DNA from: UBA1672 sp050633285
Lineage (GTDB): Bacteria; Pseudomonadota; Alphaproteobacteria; Micavibrionales; Micavibrionaceae
Length of the DNA: 64,000 nt
Direction of reading: 5' to 3'
Assembly: GCA_050633285.1 (NCBI GenBank)
Contig: JBOEGG010000001.1
Coordinates: 186,001-250,000 of the forward strand
Under the pieces are notes generated by a model. It was not told the origin of the DNA, ran no database searches, and was given only the letters and a program-made list of their open reading frames with translations. Position numbers and translations under genes: made by a program. Shown one piece after another: positions 18,090 through 27,755 of this stretch. The number at the start of each line of letters is the position of its first letter. Within the stretch, counting starts at the first letter, position 1.

Positions 18090-19181
18090 ATGAGAGATGC
18101 AATTTTTAATTTGGTTAGAGAACATTACAAAACCTTACAGGGCTATAGCTCCGCAGGGATGGAATCAGGCAAAGACGAAAGTAAAATTTACCTGAACGCG
18201 AACGAAAATCCATATGCTTTACCAGGCTTAGAGGAATTAAACCGCTACCCCGAGCCACAACCCCTACCATTGCTCGAAGCATTTGCACAAACTTACGGCA
18301 TCGATAATACGCAACTTGCAATTACGCGCGGCGCAGATGAAGCACTTGTCCTTTTAACAAAGATATTCTGCGAACCGCATAACGACCAGATTTTAATCAA
18401 TACCCCAACTTTTGGTATGTATGCCGTTGACGCATACGAAGCGCCTTGTGGCGTAATCAACGTACCATTGGTAAAAGAGAACGGCACCTTTGAACTCAAC
18501 AAAAATGAGATCATAAAGCAGGCAACAGATCCCGAGCAAAAAGTAAAACTCGTATTCTTATGCTCCCCCAACAACCCAAGCGGAAATAGCTTTGCACACG
18601 AAACCATAATTGATATTTGCGAGGCCGTAGAAGGCAGCGCCATGGTTATCTTAGATGAAACATATGCCGAGTTTTCACAAACAGGCAGTATGGTAGAAGA
18701 CCTCGATAGTACATCAAACCTTATTATCTTACGCACCTTATCCAAAAGCTATGCCTTCGCAGGTATGCGCGTCGGATCAATTTTATGCGGGGACGAAGAC
18801 TTCATTACTCTCGTCAAAACAAAAGCAATGGACGCCTACCCTCTACCACGTTTAAGTATAGAAGCTGCGTTCCACGTCCTCTCACCTGAAATCAAAGAAA
18901 TAGCGCAGCAAAATATTTGCAAGATTTTAGAAGAACGTAAACGTATGGAACAAGAACTAAGCACATATAAATCCATCACACACATCTATCCGTCTGATGC
19001 AAACTTCTTGCTCATTGAGATGACAGATGCAAAAGGATTCTGTGACTTTGCCGCACAAAACAATGTCATTCTCCGTGATTTTTCATCTAAGGCAGGGACA
19101 GAAAATTGTTTGCGCCTATCAATCGGCACGCCTCAAGAAAACAACACCGTCCTAGATTTGTTAAAAAAATTTGAAACTTAA
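18090..19181 (+). CDS. hisC: Histidinol-phosphate aminotransferase
   Basis: 363 residues, PLP-dependent class I/II aminotransferase converting imidazole-acetol phosphate to histidinol phosphate. Markers: KIYLNANENPYALPG at the N-terminus, RGADEALVLL, FLCSPNNPSGN, the PLP lysine in RTLSKSYAFAGMRVGS, and LRLSIGTPQENN at the end. It stands alone on the plus strand among replication genes and its stop overlaps that of the convergent recF by 4 nt. A related role on other acetol phosphates or aromatic acids cannot be excluded. Confidence 0.88.
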   Translation: MRDAIFNLVREHYKTLQGYSSAGMESGKDESKIYLNANENPYALPGLEELNRYPEPQPLPLLEAFAQTYGIDNTQLAITRGADEALVLLTKIFCEPHNDQILINTPTFGMYAVDAYEAPCGVINVPLVKENGTFELNKNEIIKQATDPEQKVKLVFLCSPNNPSGNSFAHETIIDICEAVEGSAMVILDETYAEFSQTGSMVEDLDSTSNLIILRTLSKSYAFAGMRVGSILCGDEDFITLVKTKAMDAYPLPRLSIEAAFHVLSPEIKEIAQQNICKILEERKRMEQELSTYKSITHIYPSDANFLLIEMTDAKGFCDFAAQNNVILRDFSSKAGTENCLRLSIGTPQENNTVLDLLKKFET

Positions 19182-20305
19182 ATTCTTGTGATCGCAGCAT
19201 TATCAACATCAAAAAACTGCGCCGTATCTCTAATCGCCGAAAATAAATTTTGATCCGTACCTGTGAGCCAGGCTTGCGCCTCCAAATCACGCAACATTTC
19301 ATAAAGCGCACAACGCCGATCTTCATCCAAATGTGCCGCAACTTCATCAAGCAATAAGATCGGAGCACTACCACGCTCCGCCTTAATCAAACGTGCATGC
19401 GCAAGGATAAGACCAATCAAAAGCGCCTTTTGCTCACCCGTAGAACACTGATCCGCAGGCATATTTTTCTTCGCATAAATCACCGCCAAATCCGATTTGT
19501 GCGGCCCACTTAACGCACCGCCGGTAATCGCATCCCGCGGCCTACTCTCAGCCAACTGATATCTAAAAGAATCTTCAACCTCCAACGCCGGAGCCTTCGC
19601 AAGTAGCTCTTCCACAACACCACTCACATAAAAATGAGCAAGAGGAAAATACGAATGATCCGCAACCTCACACGCCGCCCGCAAACGCGTCACAAAATCT
19701 ATACGCGCCGCCGCAATAGCAATCCCGGTCTCTGCCATTTGCTGCTCCAAACCAGACAACCACGCACCATCCACAGAACCTTCACGCAACAATTTTGACC
19801 TCTGCGATAATGCGTTCTCATAACGCGTTACACGGCCCGAATGCCCCGGGTCAAACGCAAAAACCAAACGATCAAGAAACTTCCTACGCTCACGCGATGA
19901 ATCCAAAAACAAACGGTCCATTTGCGGGGTTAGCCAAACACATGACAAATACTCCCCAAGCGCCCCCTGACTTTTTACAGAATTACCATTAATACGAACA
20001 GTACGCTTTTCCGCCCCCGCCCGACTATTCGGATCAAGCCCCGTCCCTAAACGAACCTCTTCATATTTTGTTTGAAAAACACCCGCTACAGCCCACGGTG
20101 AATCACTATCATTCTTCTGTATCTCCATAACCCGTGCACCGCGTAAACCACGCCCAGGTGAAAGAAGCGAAACTGCCTCAAGTATATTGGTCTTCCCCGC
20201 ACCATTAGCACCGGAAAGTACAATCAAGCCAGAAGATAAACCCTTCATAACGACTTGCTCATAACATCTGAAATTATGTAATTTTATCGTGGTAAGCATT
20301 GCCAT
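19178..20305 (-). CDS. recF: DNA replication and repair protein RecF
   Basis: 375 residues, SMC-like ATPase that loads RecA at gaps. Walker A SGANGAGKTNILEAV (about 31-45), the ABC-type signature GALSGPHKSDL and Walker B PILLLDEVAAHLDEDRR are all visible, and the N-terminus TTIKLHNFRCYE is typical. It lies in the dnaN - unknown - recF order on the minus strand. An alternative start two codons in (20299) is equally possible. Confidence 0.95.
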   Translation of the reverse strand: MAMLTTIKLHNFRCYEQVVMKGLSSGLIVLSGANGAGKTNILEAVSLLSPGRGLRGARVMEIQKNDSDSPWAVAGVFQTKYEEVRLGTGLDPNSRAGAEKRTVRINGNSVKSQGALGEYLSCVWLTPQMDRLFLDSSRERRKFLDRLVFAFDPGHSGRVTRYENALSQRSKLLREGSVDGAWLSGLEQQMAETGIAIAAARIDFVTRLRAACEVADHSYFPLAHFYVSGVVEELLAKAPALEVEDSFRYQLAESRPRDAITGGALSGPHKSDLAVIYAKKNMPADQCSTGEQKALLIGLILAHARLIKAERGSAPILLLDEVAAHLDEDRRCALYEMLRDLEAQAWLTGTDQNLFSAIRDTAQFFDVDNAAITRI

Positions 20306-20365
20306 GCTTTTCTTTTCACTAATAGAACCAAACCAATATAACTCTTAAAAATAATACAGATAATA

Positions 20366-20911
20366 TTAATTGGTTTTAGCCTCGGCAGGATTAAGGTACG
20401 GGCGATATTCCCTCACTTTTTTCCAAACTTTATCAAGAATAATTTTCCGCTTATACACCACACCCATATAATTACCGTCAACCTTTTCATGAATCTGAAG
20501 AGAAAGAGAACTTGTTTGATCATTGCGCTTCATAGATGACTTTGGACTAAAATAAATTGTAATTTTTTGCGTGTGCCGACCACGTTTTAAAGAATTTTTC
20601 TCATTATAATAATTCGCTCTATTTGGTGAAAGAGACATCCCATACCTAAACGTATCTTCAGCCCGTACATAATAATCAATTTCACAAACCAACTTATCAT
20701 CGGTTTCATAAATCAAACGAACCTCGGTTGCTAACGGAAAACCAGAATCAATGTCCTGCTGCCTAACGGGGATTTTTGCGCGTTGACGATTAACCATCTT
20801 AACGCCAAAAGAATCAATATTCTGATCTTGCAAAGAACAATAACGCAAGCCACTCACAAACCCTACAAGAACAAGGCAAGTGAGAAGGAATGATGCAAGA
20901 AAATTACTCAC
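20366..20911 (-). CDS. Exported or membrane-anchored protein of unknown function
   Basis: 181 residues with an N-terminal hydrophobic helix (FLASFLLTCLVLVGFVSGL) acting as signal or anchor. The remainder is basic and beta-rich (EVRLIYETDDKLVCEIDYYV, KITIYFSPKSSMKR), reminiscent of a small extracytoplasmic beta domain. No family recognised. It sits between dnaN (17 bp) and recF (60 bp), which is unusual since these two genes are normally adjacent. Confidence 0.6.
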   Translation of the reverse strand: MSNFLASFLLTCLVLVGFVSGLRYCSLQDQNIDSFGVKMVNRQRAKIPVRQQDIDSGFPLATEVRLIYETDDKLVCEIDYYVRAEDTFRYGMSLSPNRANYYNEKNSLKRGRHTQKITIYFSPKSSMKRNDQTSSLSLQIHEKVDGNYMGVVYKRKIILDKVWKKVREYRPYLNPAEAKTN

Positions 20912-20928
20912 CTACACCCCCCTCTTTC

Positions 20929-22044
20929 TTACACACGCAAAGGCATAAGAACATATAAAGCAGACGGGTCACTATTATCTTGAATAATAGTAGGGCTAGC
21001 CGAGTCAGCCAATGTCAGGCGGCACCCTTCTCCCTCAATTTGGGATGTAATATCAAGTAAGTATTTGGCATTGAATCCGATTTCCATATCAGAATCACCA
21101 TTCACCTCCATCTCCTCAGTCGCACTACCCGACTCTGGAGAACTAGCAGAAAGCGTCATTTGTTTGCCATTTAATGCAATTTTCAACGCACGTGACTTAC
21201 CATCTGAAATCGTAGAAACACGGTCGATAGCACGTGTAAAGACCTTAGGGTCAACCTCAACAATTTTATCATTCCCCTCAGGAATAACACGTTGATAATC
21301 AGGGAACGTTCCATCAATTAATTTCGATGTCAGAACGATATGATCAAATGCAAAACGAATTTTATTCTCAGATAAAGTGATCTGAATCAAATCAGCAGCA
21401 TCTTCAATCAATTTACGCACTTCACCGACAGCTTTACGCGGAACAATAACGCCCGGCATACTTGACGCACCTTCCGGTAACGGCATTTCAAATCGCGCAA
21501 GACGGTGACCATCTGTTGATACAGCACGCAAAACTTTTACGCCGTCATTATCAGCTTCATGAACATATATACCGTTCAGATAGTAACGCGTCTCCTCTGT
21601 ACTCATCGCGAATTTTGTACGATCAATCAGTGCACGCAAATCAGACGCCGGCAAAGAAAATCCATTTGGCAAATCACCAGTAGAAATTTCAGGGAAATCA
21701 GCAACCGGCAAACAGCTCAATTTAAATTGTGAACGCCCTGCACGCACAGTCATTTGCGTACCTTCTGCATTCAACTCAACTTCAACCTCTGACCCATCCG
21801 GAAGCTTACGCACGATATCATGAAACGTATGTGCAGGCGCAGTCGTCGCACCACCCAATGTCACGTTCGCCGCGACAGATTCATTGATTTCAAGATCCAT
21901 ATCTGTCGAAGAAAGAGATAAAACGCCATCATTGGCCTTCATAAGAACATTAGAAAGGATGGGAATCGTATTCCGTCGCTCAACAACACTTTGCACGTGG
22001 CTTAACGATCTTAAAAGAGCGGAACGATCAATACTCAGCTTCAT
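20929..22044 (-). CDS. dnaN: DNA polymerase III beta sliding clamp
   Basis: 371 residues, three-domain DNA clamp that tethers DNA polymerase III. Evidence: N-terminus MKLSIDRSALLRSLSHVQSV, VERRNTIPILSNVLM, VSTDGHRLA, FPDYQRVIP and the C-terminal ALYVLMPLRV, all typical. The ATG at 22044 follows GGATGTGCC, giving a reasonable ribosome binding site; an upstream in-frame start at 22059 is less likely since homologues begin MKL. Confidence 0.97.
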   Translation of the reverse strand: MKLSIDRSALLRSLSHVQSVVERRNTIPILSNVLMKANDGVLSLSSTDMDLEINESVAANVTLGGATTAPAHTFHDIVRKLPDGSEVEVELNAEGTQMTVRAGRSQFKLSCLPVADFPEISTGDLPNGFSLPASDLRALIDRTKFAMSTEETRYYLNGIYVHEADNDGVKVLRAVSTDGHRLARFEMPLPEGASSMPGVIVPRKAVGEVRKLIEDAADLIQITLSENKIRFAFDHIVLTSKLIDGTFPDYQRVIPEGNDKIVEVDPKVFTRAIDRVSTISDGKSRALKIALNGKQMTLSASSPESGSATEEMEVNGDSDMEIGFNAKYLLDITSQIEGEGCRLTLADSASPTIIQDNSDPSALYVLMPLRV

Positions 22045-22149
22045 GGCACATCCATCCATTTGTAAAAATTTCGATTAATACCCGCACTCTAGCACACGGA
22101 TTTGCAAGGCAAAAGCCAAAAAACGCCCTGTTTCCAAGGTTATCAATAT

Positions 22150-22476
22150 TTATAATGCTAAATCCACACGAGATGCTTTCGCCACCGCCCGTGTATCACG
22201 CCTAAACACCACATCATCCTCAGTTTGCGGCCGCCGAAAGCTATTAATAGCAGAATTAAACTTAGTCGACACAGTGTTCGCAGATTTATAATTCATCGCA
22301 CCTGCAATTTCTGCATTAGAATACCCTGCCTCCGCAGCAACAAAAATAGCAACAAGCCGTGCATGACTGTGTTTTTGATCCGACATCTGGGGCGAGCACA
22401 GCTCCTCCGCCGGCATTTCAAAATGATCGGATGCCACATTAATAATTTCCGATAAGTCCAAAGGTCTCTTTGCCAT
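22150..22476 (-). CDS. Stand-alone DnaA domain-IV-like protein (HdaB-like)
   Basis: 108 residues. The central block HARLVAIFVAAEAGYSNAEIAGAMNY followed by SANTVSTKF mirrors the box-binding helix-turn-helix of DnaA domain IV (in this genome's DnaA: RQVAMYLSKILTARSLPEIG then RDHTTV). There is no AAA+ domain. Caulobacter HdaB is a small DnaA-related protein that modulates replication initiation, and this looks like the same class. It lies directly upstream of dnaN. The DNA-contact signature is altered (SANTVST in place of DHTTVMH), so box recognition may differ or be lost. Confidence 0.6.
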   Translation of the reverse strand: MAKRPLDLSEIINVASDHFEMPAEELCSPQMSDQKHSHARLVAIFVAAEAGYSNAEIAGAMNYKSANTVSTKFNSAINSFRRPQTEDDVVFRRDTRAVAKASRVDLAL

Positions 22477-22537
22477 TACTTTCCCCTAATTAACTTTGCC
22501 AAACATACCACAGCACCCGTTATGCCTGTCAAACATT

Positions 22538-23818
22538 TCAAACACACTGGTCTAACGCATGATGGATGGCATCATAAATCGCACCCAAATCTTTCTCCGT
22601 CACACAATATGGTGGCAAAACATAAATCGTATTACCCAGCGGACGTAACAAAACATTTTGCGATAAAAATGCATCATAAAGCTTTGGCTGAATTTCTGAC
22701 AAATAACCAGCCCCCTCACCCACAACCACATCCATCGCCAAAATCGTACCTTTTTGCCGCACATTCACCACATCTTCGCGCGCAGAGAACTTCGCAGATA
22801 CTGATGCATGGGACTTCGCAATCGTATCAATGCGATCTTGCACAGGCTCATCCCGCCAAATTTTCAACGAAGCATTCGCCGCCGCACATGCCAAAGCATT
22901 CCCTGTAAAAGATGAAGAATGAAAAAACATCTTGGATTTATCTTTGTGATAAAAAGCCTGATAAATATCCGCACTACATAATGTTGCTCCCATTGGCAGA
23001 AATCCGCCCGTAAGCCCCTTAGACAAACATAAAATATCCGGTGCAAAACCCGCTTGGCTACACGCAAACATCGTTCCCGTTCGGCCAAACCCTGTCATAA
23101 CCTCATCTGCGATTAGCAAAACACCATGCGCACGACACATATCCGCCATAGCCTTCAAGGTCTCAGGCGTATAAATCTGCATGCCACCCGCACCCTGAAT
23201 AAGCGGCTCAAAAATAAACGCGGCAACATCATCCTTATGCGCATTTAAAACACGTTCCAGCGCCTCTAGGCTCACACCTTCGCATCCCGCCACAGGAACA
23301 GGGACATGCTCAACCTCAAACAAAAAGAGTTCGTATACTTGATTATAAACACTACGCGCGCCCGTAGACATCGTACCAAACGTATCTCCATGATACCCAT
23401 TTTCCAGCGCAATAATCTTACGTCTAGGATGACCTGTATGCTCCCAATATCCAATCGCTTGTTTCAACGCAACTTCAACAGCCGTCGATCCACTATCCGA
23501 ATAAAACACATGAGACAAAGAGGAATCCGTGACTTCAATAAGATTCACCGCCAGCTCTTCTGCTGCATCATGCGTAAATCCTGCAAAAATCACCTGATCC
23601 AACTTACCGGCCTGCTCTTGCACCGCATGCATAATGTCAGGATGACAATGCCCATGCGTAATCACCCACCAACTGGAAATCGCGTCAATCACACATTTTT
23701 CATTCTTATGCGCATCACGCACAAACAAATACGCGCCTGCCGCACGATCTACATGTATAGCCTCAGGCGCAATTGCGTGCTGCGTAAAAGGATGCCATAT
23801 CGGTGAATTATTACTCAT
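22538..23818 (-). CDS. bioA: Adenosylmethionine-8-amino-7-oxononanoate aminotransferase
   Basis: About 426 residues, PLP enzyme making 7,8-diaminopelargonic acid in biotin synthesis. Markers: IWHPFTQH at the N-terminus, ISSWWVITHGHCHPDI, SDSGSTAVEVALKQA, ENGYHGDTFGTMS, LIADEVMTGFGRTG and the PLP lysine in LCLSKGLTGGFLPMG. The ATG at 23818 overlaps the bioD stop by 8 nt and is preceded by GGAGGAG within bioD, so translation is coupled. The open frame extends upstream, but the extra residues do not fit the family. Confidence 0.95.
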   Translation of the reverse strand: MSNNSPIWHPFTQHAIAPEAIHVDRAAGAYLFVRDAHKNEKCVIDAISSWWVITHGHCHPDIMHAVQEQAGKLDQVIFAGFTHDAAEELAVNLIEVTDSSLSHVFYSDSGSTAVEVALKQAIGYWEHTGHPRRKIIALENGYHGDTFGTMSTGARSVYNQVYELFLFEVEHVPVPVAGCEGVSLEALERVLNAHKDDVAAFIFEPLIQGAGGMQIYTPETLKAMADMCRAHGVLLIADEVMTGFGRTGTMFACSQAGFAPDILCLSKGLTGGFLPMGATLCSADIYQAFYHKDKSKMFFHSSSFTGNALACAAANASLKIWRDEPVQDRIDTIAKSHASVSAKFSAREDVVNVRQKGTILAMDVVVGEGAGYLSEIQPKLYDAFLSQNVLLRPLGNTIYVLPPYCVTEKDLGAIYDAIHHALDQCV

Positions 23819-24479
23819 CTTGCTCCTCCATAAAAACACGCGCATTAAAACTATTACCAAATGCCAATTGCAAAGAAGTATCGTCAATATAATCAATTTG
23901 CGGAAGATGCCCCAAAATTTTTACTTTCGAGAATTCCGAAATCGTACGAATATTATCCATATTTTCTTCACCAATAAAGACAAGCCCCTTAACCGGAATG
24001 TTACGCGACCACAATGCCTCCAATGATAAGAGCGTATGATTAATTGTACCAAGCCCCGTACGCGCACAAAGAACAACAGGAATATTCCATTTCTGCCAAA
24101 GGTTAATCAACAAATTTTCACGACTAAGCGGCACCATTAGACCACCCGCGCCCTCAATAATTAATGTCCCATCACATGCAGGAATGCACGCAGGATCACG
24201 TAATTCATCCATATCAATTGACGTACCATCTATCTCTGCCGCACGATGCGGAGATAAACTCTCTGTAAACAAATATCTCTCTGGCAAAAAACGCTCATTC
24301 GGTAAATTTGTATATTGCTGCACCGTGCGCGTATCCACACCATCGCTCACACCCGATTGTATCGGCTTCCAATAATGTGGCTTATGCCCCGCTGTCTCTA
24401 AACCCATCATCAGAGCTGCACTAAACACCGTTTTACCGATATCTGTATCTGTTCCTGTAATAATAAGTCGCTGTCCCAT
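23811..24479 (-). CDS. bioD: Dethiobiotin synthetase
   Basis: 222 residues, ATP-dependent carboxylase closing the ureido ring of dethiobiotin. P-loop ITGTDTDIGKTVFSAALM (8-25), YWKPIQSG and EGAGGLMVPLSRE match the family. The middle of a tight bioF-bioD-bioA operon: 5 nt after bioF and overlapping bioA. Confidence 0.94.
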   Translation of the reverse strand: MGQRLIITGTDTDIGKTVFSAALMMGLETAGHKPHYWKPIQSGVSDGVDTRTVQQYTNLPNERFLPERYLFTESLSPHRAAEIDGTSIDMDELRDPACIPACDGTLIIEGAGGLMVPLSRENLLINLWQKWNIPVVLCARTGLGTINHTLLSLEALWSRNIPVKGLVFIGEENMDNIRTISEFSKVKILGHLPQIDYIDDTSLQLAFGNSFNARVFMEEQDE

Positions 24480-24484
24480 AAAGC

Positions 24485-25597
24485 TTACCCTTTCATCAAC
24501 GGTTCTAACGCATCAGAAAAATTTTGTAAAATATTAGAATCAAGCTCCGAACTTAAAGATAAGCGAAGCCGCGCCGAACCTTCCGGCACGCTTGGCGGAC
24601 GTATCGCACGTATATCATACCCCTGCTCCTGCAACGCCGTCGCAACACGTAACGCACGCACATCTTCACCCAATATAATCGGTACAATCTGCGAACCATG
24701 ACCATCAAACAGAATCTCCGCCTGCATACATAAATTATGTAATTTCGCACGGCGTACATCACCATCAACACCCGCCAAAATCTCTAACGACTTTTGAACC
24801 AACAAAGCTTGTAACGGCATCGGCGCAGTTGAGAATATAAACGGACGCGCCCTATTCACCAAATAATCAATCACCTGCACAGATGCACAAACCAAACCAC
24901 CTGCAACACCAATCGCTTTGCCGCATGTATGTACAGTAATCAGACGATCATACCCATATTCTTCAATCAACTCCCACGCACACCCGCGCCCACCTGTGCC
25001 ATAAACACCGCTGCCATGCGCTTCATCAATCATGATATAGGCATCATATTTCTCCGCAAGCTCATAAATCCCTGCAAGTGGCGCAAGATCTCCATCCATC
25101 GAATAAACCGATTCAATGGCAACCCACAACGTCTTTGCCGTATCCCGATGCTTTTTCAGCACATCTTCAAGGGCATCCAAATCATTATGTGCAGACTTAA
25201 AGCTCTTTGCATGAGATGCCGCAATACCATCACGCATACTGGCATGGACAAGGGAATCATAAACCACAACATCACCCCGTACCGGTAAGCTTGTCAGCAA
25301 CGCATAATTTGCCTGAAATCCACTAGAAAAATAAAGAGCCTTACCCGCGTTAAAATGCCGGGCAGAAAATTCTTCAAGTTGCGCATGCGCATCTGTATGA
25401 CCACGCAAAAGACGTGATCCCGCCGCACCAATATCCAGACCGGCCTCCAACGCCTCAATTGCACAAATACGCAAATCAGGATGAACGGCCATTCCCAAAT
25501 AATCATTAGACGTCAGATCGACTCCCATCGGCAATTGTAACTGACGATAGCGGTTTTGCGATTTCAACCCGTCTAAAATTGTGTTTAAATTCCGCAT
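24485..25597 (-). CDS. bioF: 8-amino-7-oxononanoate synthase
   Basis: About 370 residues, PLP enzyme condensing pimeloyl thioester with alanine, the first step of the biotin ring pathway. Markers: DLTSNDYLGMA, GSRLLRGHTDAHAQLE, ALYFSSGFQANYALL, IMIDEAHGSGVYG and the PLP lysine in VHTCGKAIGVAGG. The ATG at 25597 follows AGGGA by about 10 nt. An upstream in-frame TTG is too close to that site. First gene of the bioFDA operon; no bioC or bioH is visible in the window. Confidence 0.95.
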   Translation of the reverse strand: MRNLNTILDGLKSQNRYRQLQLPMGVDLTSNDYLGMAVHPDLRICAIEALEAGLDIGAAGSRLLRGHTDAHAQLEEFSARHFNAGKALYFSSGFQANYALLTSLPVRGDVVVYDSLVHASMRDGIAASHAKSFKSAHNDLDALEDVLKKHRDTAKTLWVAIESVYSMDGDLAPLAGIYELAEKYDAYIMIDEAHGSGVYGTGGRGCAWELIEEYGYDRLITVHTCGKAIGVAGGLVCASVQVIDYLVNRARPFIFSTAPMPLQALLVQKSLEILAGVDGDVRRAKLHNLCMQAEILFDGHGSQIVPIILGEDVRALRVATALQEQGYDIRAIRPPSVPEGSARLRLSLSSELDSNILQNFSDALEPLMKG

Positions 25598-25711
25598 ACG
25601 GATCAATTCCCTATTACAAGCGCTTCATCACACGTGTATTCTATAACGAGCAAACTATAAAACGCCACTTACGTAAAAGTACAGCAGAACCTAACCCCAA
25701 GGAGATAATCC

Positions 25712-26989
25712 ATGCACGCCCTCATGCATCTCGCTATCATCTGGTGCAGTGTATACGCTGCAATTTTTCTCGCAAAGAAAACAAAATTGACGCCTGTTTT
25801 ATATTACTTGGGAATGGGAACAATACTGGCTAACACAAACATCCTCCCCCATGAACCATCCGAATTTATCCGCGATTTTGCAGAATTCGGCATCATCCTG
25901 ATTATGTTTGCATTAGGTTTCGAAGAAAGCACAACGAACTTTATAAAAAGCGTCAAACGTAGTTGGGGTATAGCTCTATTCGGTGCACTTGCCCCGTTTA
26001 CATTTGCATATCTGGTCACAGATTACTTCTGGAATGATACAAATTTAGCCGTTATTTCAGGGCTAGCAATGACCGCCACGGCTGTATCCCTAACCATGGT
26101 GGTTTTACGCGGAGTTGGTCTACATAAAACAAAGGCCGCAACAGGCATCATGACCTCTGCGATTATTGATGATATTGCCTCTCTCGTTTTGGTTGCCATA
26201 CTCATCCCCATCGCCACCAGCGGCGCAGAGCCATCCATCTCTGCCATCGGCATGATTACGGGTAAAGCAATCCTGTTTTTCATTGTTGTATCCTTTATTG
26301 GCATCGTCATATTCCCACACAGAATGCCTGAAAAGCTAAAGAAAGTGCCATTAATCAACCGCTTCGGTGCCAAACATATATTTGCATTTGGTGATGGCGA
26401 ATATGCCGTCCTTGGCGTGATACTCATGGCCGTTTTAGGGGGGATATTGGCACACCACTTCGGCTTTCACCCCGCCGCCGGCGCTTATATGGCCGGCTTA
26501 ATATTACAAGAAGAATATTTTCACTTTGGCACATCATTCGGACAAGAGCATTTTGAAAAAACAAAACGTATCATCGATAATGTTGCCTTTATCTGGATTG
26601 GCCCTGTCTTCTTTGTCGTGCTGGGAACACAAATCCCCTTCAACCTCGAAGTTTTGATATCTGTCATTCCACAAATCATCATCCTAAGCACAGGGTTATT
26701 CTTCGTGCAGATTTCCTCTGCCGCATTAGCCGCACGCTACACCGGAGGGTTCACATTTAATGAAAGTGTATTAATCGGGCTCGGCATGCTCGGTCGGGCT
26801 GAGCTCTGTTTTGTCGTTTTGGATATCGCATACATCCAAACACAAATCATAACAACAGAAGTTTTCTTCACCTTAATGGCAACTGCATTCTTCCTCAATA
26901 TCGCCGTACCGGTAACAATATCGTTCTGGAAACCGTATTTCGAAGGAGAAAAACAACTCTCCATACATAAAAAAAACAGCTCCTCATAG
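25712..26989 (+). CDS. CPA2-type cation/proton antiporter (KefB/Na-H exchanger family)
   Basis: 425 residues with about 12 transmembrane helices filling the whole protein. Family markers: LYYLGMGTILAN, LIMFALGFEES, TATAVSLTMVVLRGVG, SAIIDDIASLVL with the paired Asp needed for cation/proton exchange, and GFHPAAGAYMAGLIL. No C-terminal TrkA-N/RCK domain, so it lacks the nucleotide-gated regulation of Kef proteins. A perfect ribosome binding site (AAGGAGATAATCC) precedes the ATG. The ion is not predictable. Confidence 0.88.
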   Translation: MHALMHLAIIWCSVYAAIFLAKKTKLTPVLYYLGMGTILANTNILPHEPSEFIRDFAEFGIILIMFALGFEESTTNFIKSVKRSWGIALFGALAPFTFAYLVTDYFWNDTNLAVISGLAMTATAVSLTMVVLRGVGLHKTKAATGIMTSAIIDDIASLVLVAILIPIATSGAEPSISAIGMITGKAILFFIVVSFIGIVIFPHRMPEKLKKVPLINRFGAKHIFAFGDGEYAVLGVILMAVLGGILAHHFGFHPAAGAYMAGLILQEEYFHFGTSFGQEHFEKTKRIIDNVAFIWIGPVFFVVLGTQIPFNLEVLISVIPQIIILSTGLFFVQISSAALAARYTGGFTFNESVLIGLGMLGRAELCFVVLDIAYIQTQIITTEVFFTLMATAFFLNIAVPVTISFWKPYFEGEKQLSIHKKNSSS

Positions 26990-26999
26990 AGAGCTGTTT
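26974..26999 (+). terminator. Intrinsic terminator overlapping the antiporter stop codon
   Basis: Stem AAACAGCTC/GAGCTGTTT with an 8-nt loop. The antiporter stop codon (26987-26989) lies in the loop region, so the terminator is partly coding. A-rich on the left and T-rich on the right, it may also act on the minus strand. Confidence 0.65.
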
Positions 27000-27027
27000 C
27001 AATTTAAATATAACAGGAAAATTACAC

Positions 27028-27519
27028 TTACATTTCCAATGCACCCGGATCATCCTCAATAGGAAGCTCATCCTGTAAACCAATATTTTCCGCACGCACA
27101 AGCGCATCATTATTCTGTACAATTGTCTCTATAGCAAGCGCTCCCGCTTTGCTAATATCTGCAATATCATCCGACTCAATCGTCTCAATAACATGCTCAA
27201 TAGTATCAATCGCCACTTGACTACTTTGACGTGCCAAAGTTTCAAATATATAGATCGCTTTTTCAGGTAGCTCTACAGCCAGATCACCCAATAATTCTAC
27301 CGCTAACTCACTACCATTCTCGCTCAATGCATCGACGGCTTCTGTAACATACATGCCGCCACCATTAACCATTTCCACAATTTCATTAAGGGATTTCTCA
27401 CTGCCCTCTTTTGCCAATGTCGCAAAATGCTTGGGATAACCAGTAATGCCTGTATCAAATATCTTCTCAGATAAGCTCAGCTCATTACCCGCACCTGCGT
27501 CTACATCATTATTATCCAT
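27028..27519 (-). CDS. Acidic helical protein of unknown function
   Basis: 163 residues, strongly acidic and entirely helical in appearance, with repeating units of about 18-30 residues (EIVEMVNGGGMYVTEAVDAL, then ELLGDLAVELPEKAIYIFET, then QVAIDTIEHVIETIESDD). This suggests a small alpha-solenoid. No signal peptide or membrane helix. No family recognised. It converges on the antiporter gene and has no obvious operon partner. Confidence 0.6.
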   Translation of the reverse strand: MDNNDVDAGAGNELSLSEKIFDTGITGYPKHFATLAKEGSEKSLNEIVEMVNGGGMYVTEAVDALSENGSELAVELLGDLAVELPEKAIYIFETLARQSSQVAIDTIEHVIETIESDDIADISKAGALAIETIVQNNDALVRAENIGLQDELPIEDDPGALEM

Positions 27520-27728
27520 ATTATAGCCCTGTCCTTACCATTTTCAAATCCAACAAAAACGCTAGCATTTCATAAGAACGCTTGTCAAAGAATTACGAAA
27601 AATGCTCAAACTCAAAACCAGACTTATGGAAGATCAGACACTTTAGAAAAATATTTCATATATTTTAAGCCCCATACTTCATCAGGATAAGCTAGCCAAA
27701 GTGCATTTTACCCCTCTCTTAAAAAGAA

Positions 27729-27755
27729 AAAAGCGACTATTAAGCCGCTTCTTCT
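27729..27755 (-). terminator. Terminator hairpin straddling the bioB stop codon
   Basis: On the minus strand AAGCG/CGCTT arms enclose the bioB stop codon (27740-27742) and run directly into TTTTTTC. The stem is short (5 bp plus imperfect extension), so strength is uncertain. Confidence 0.5.
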
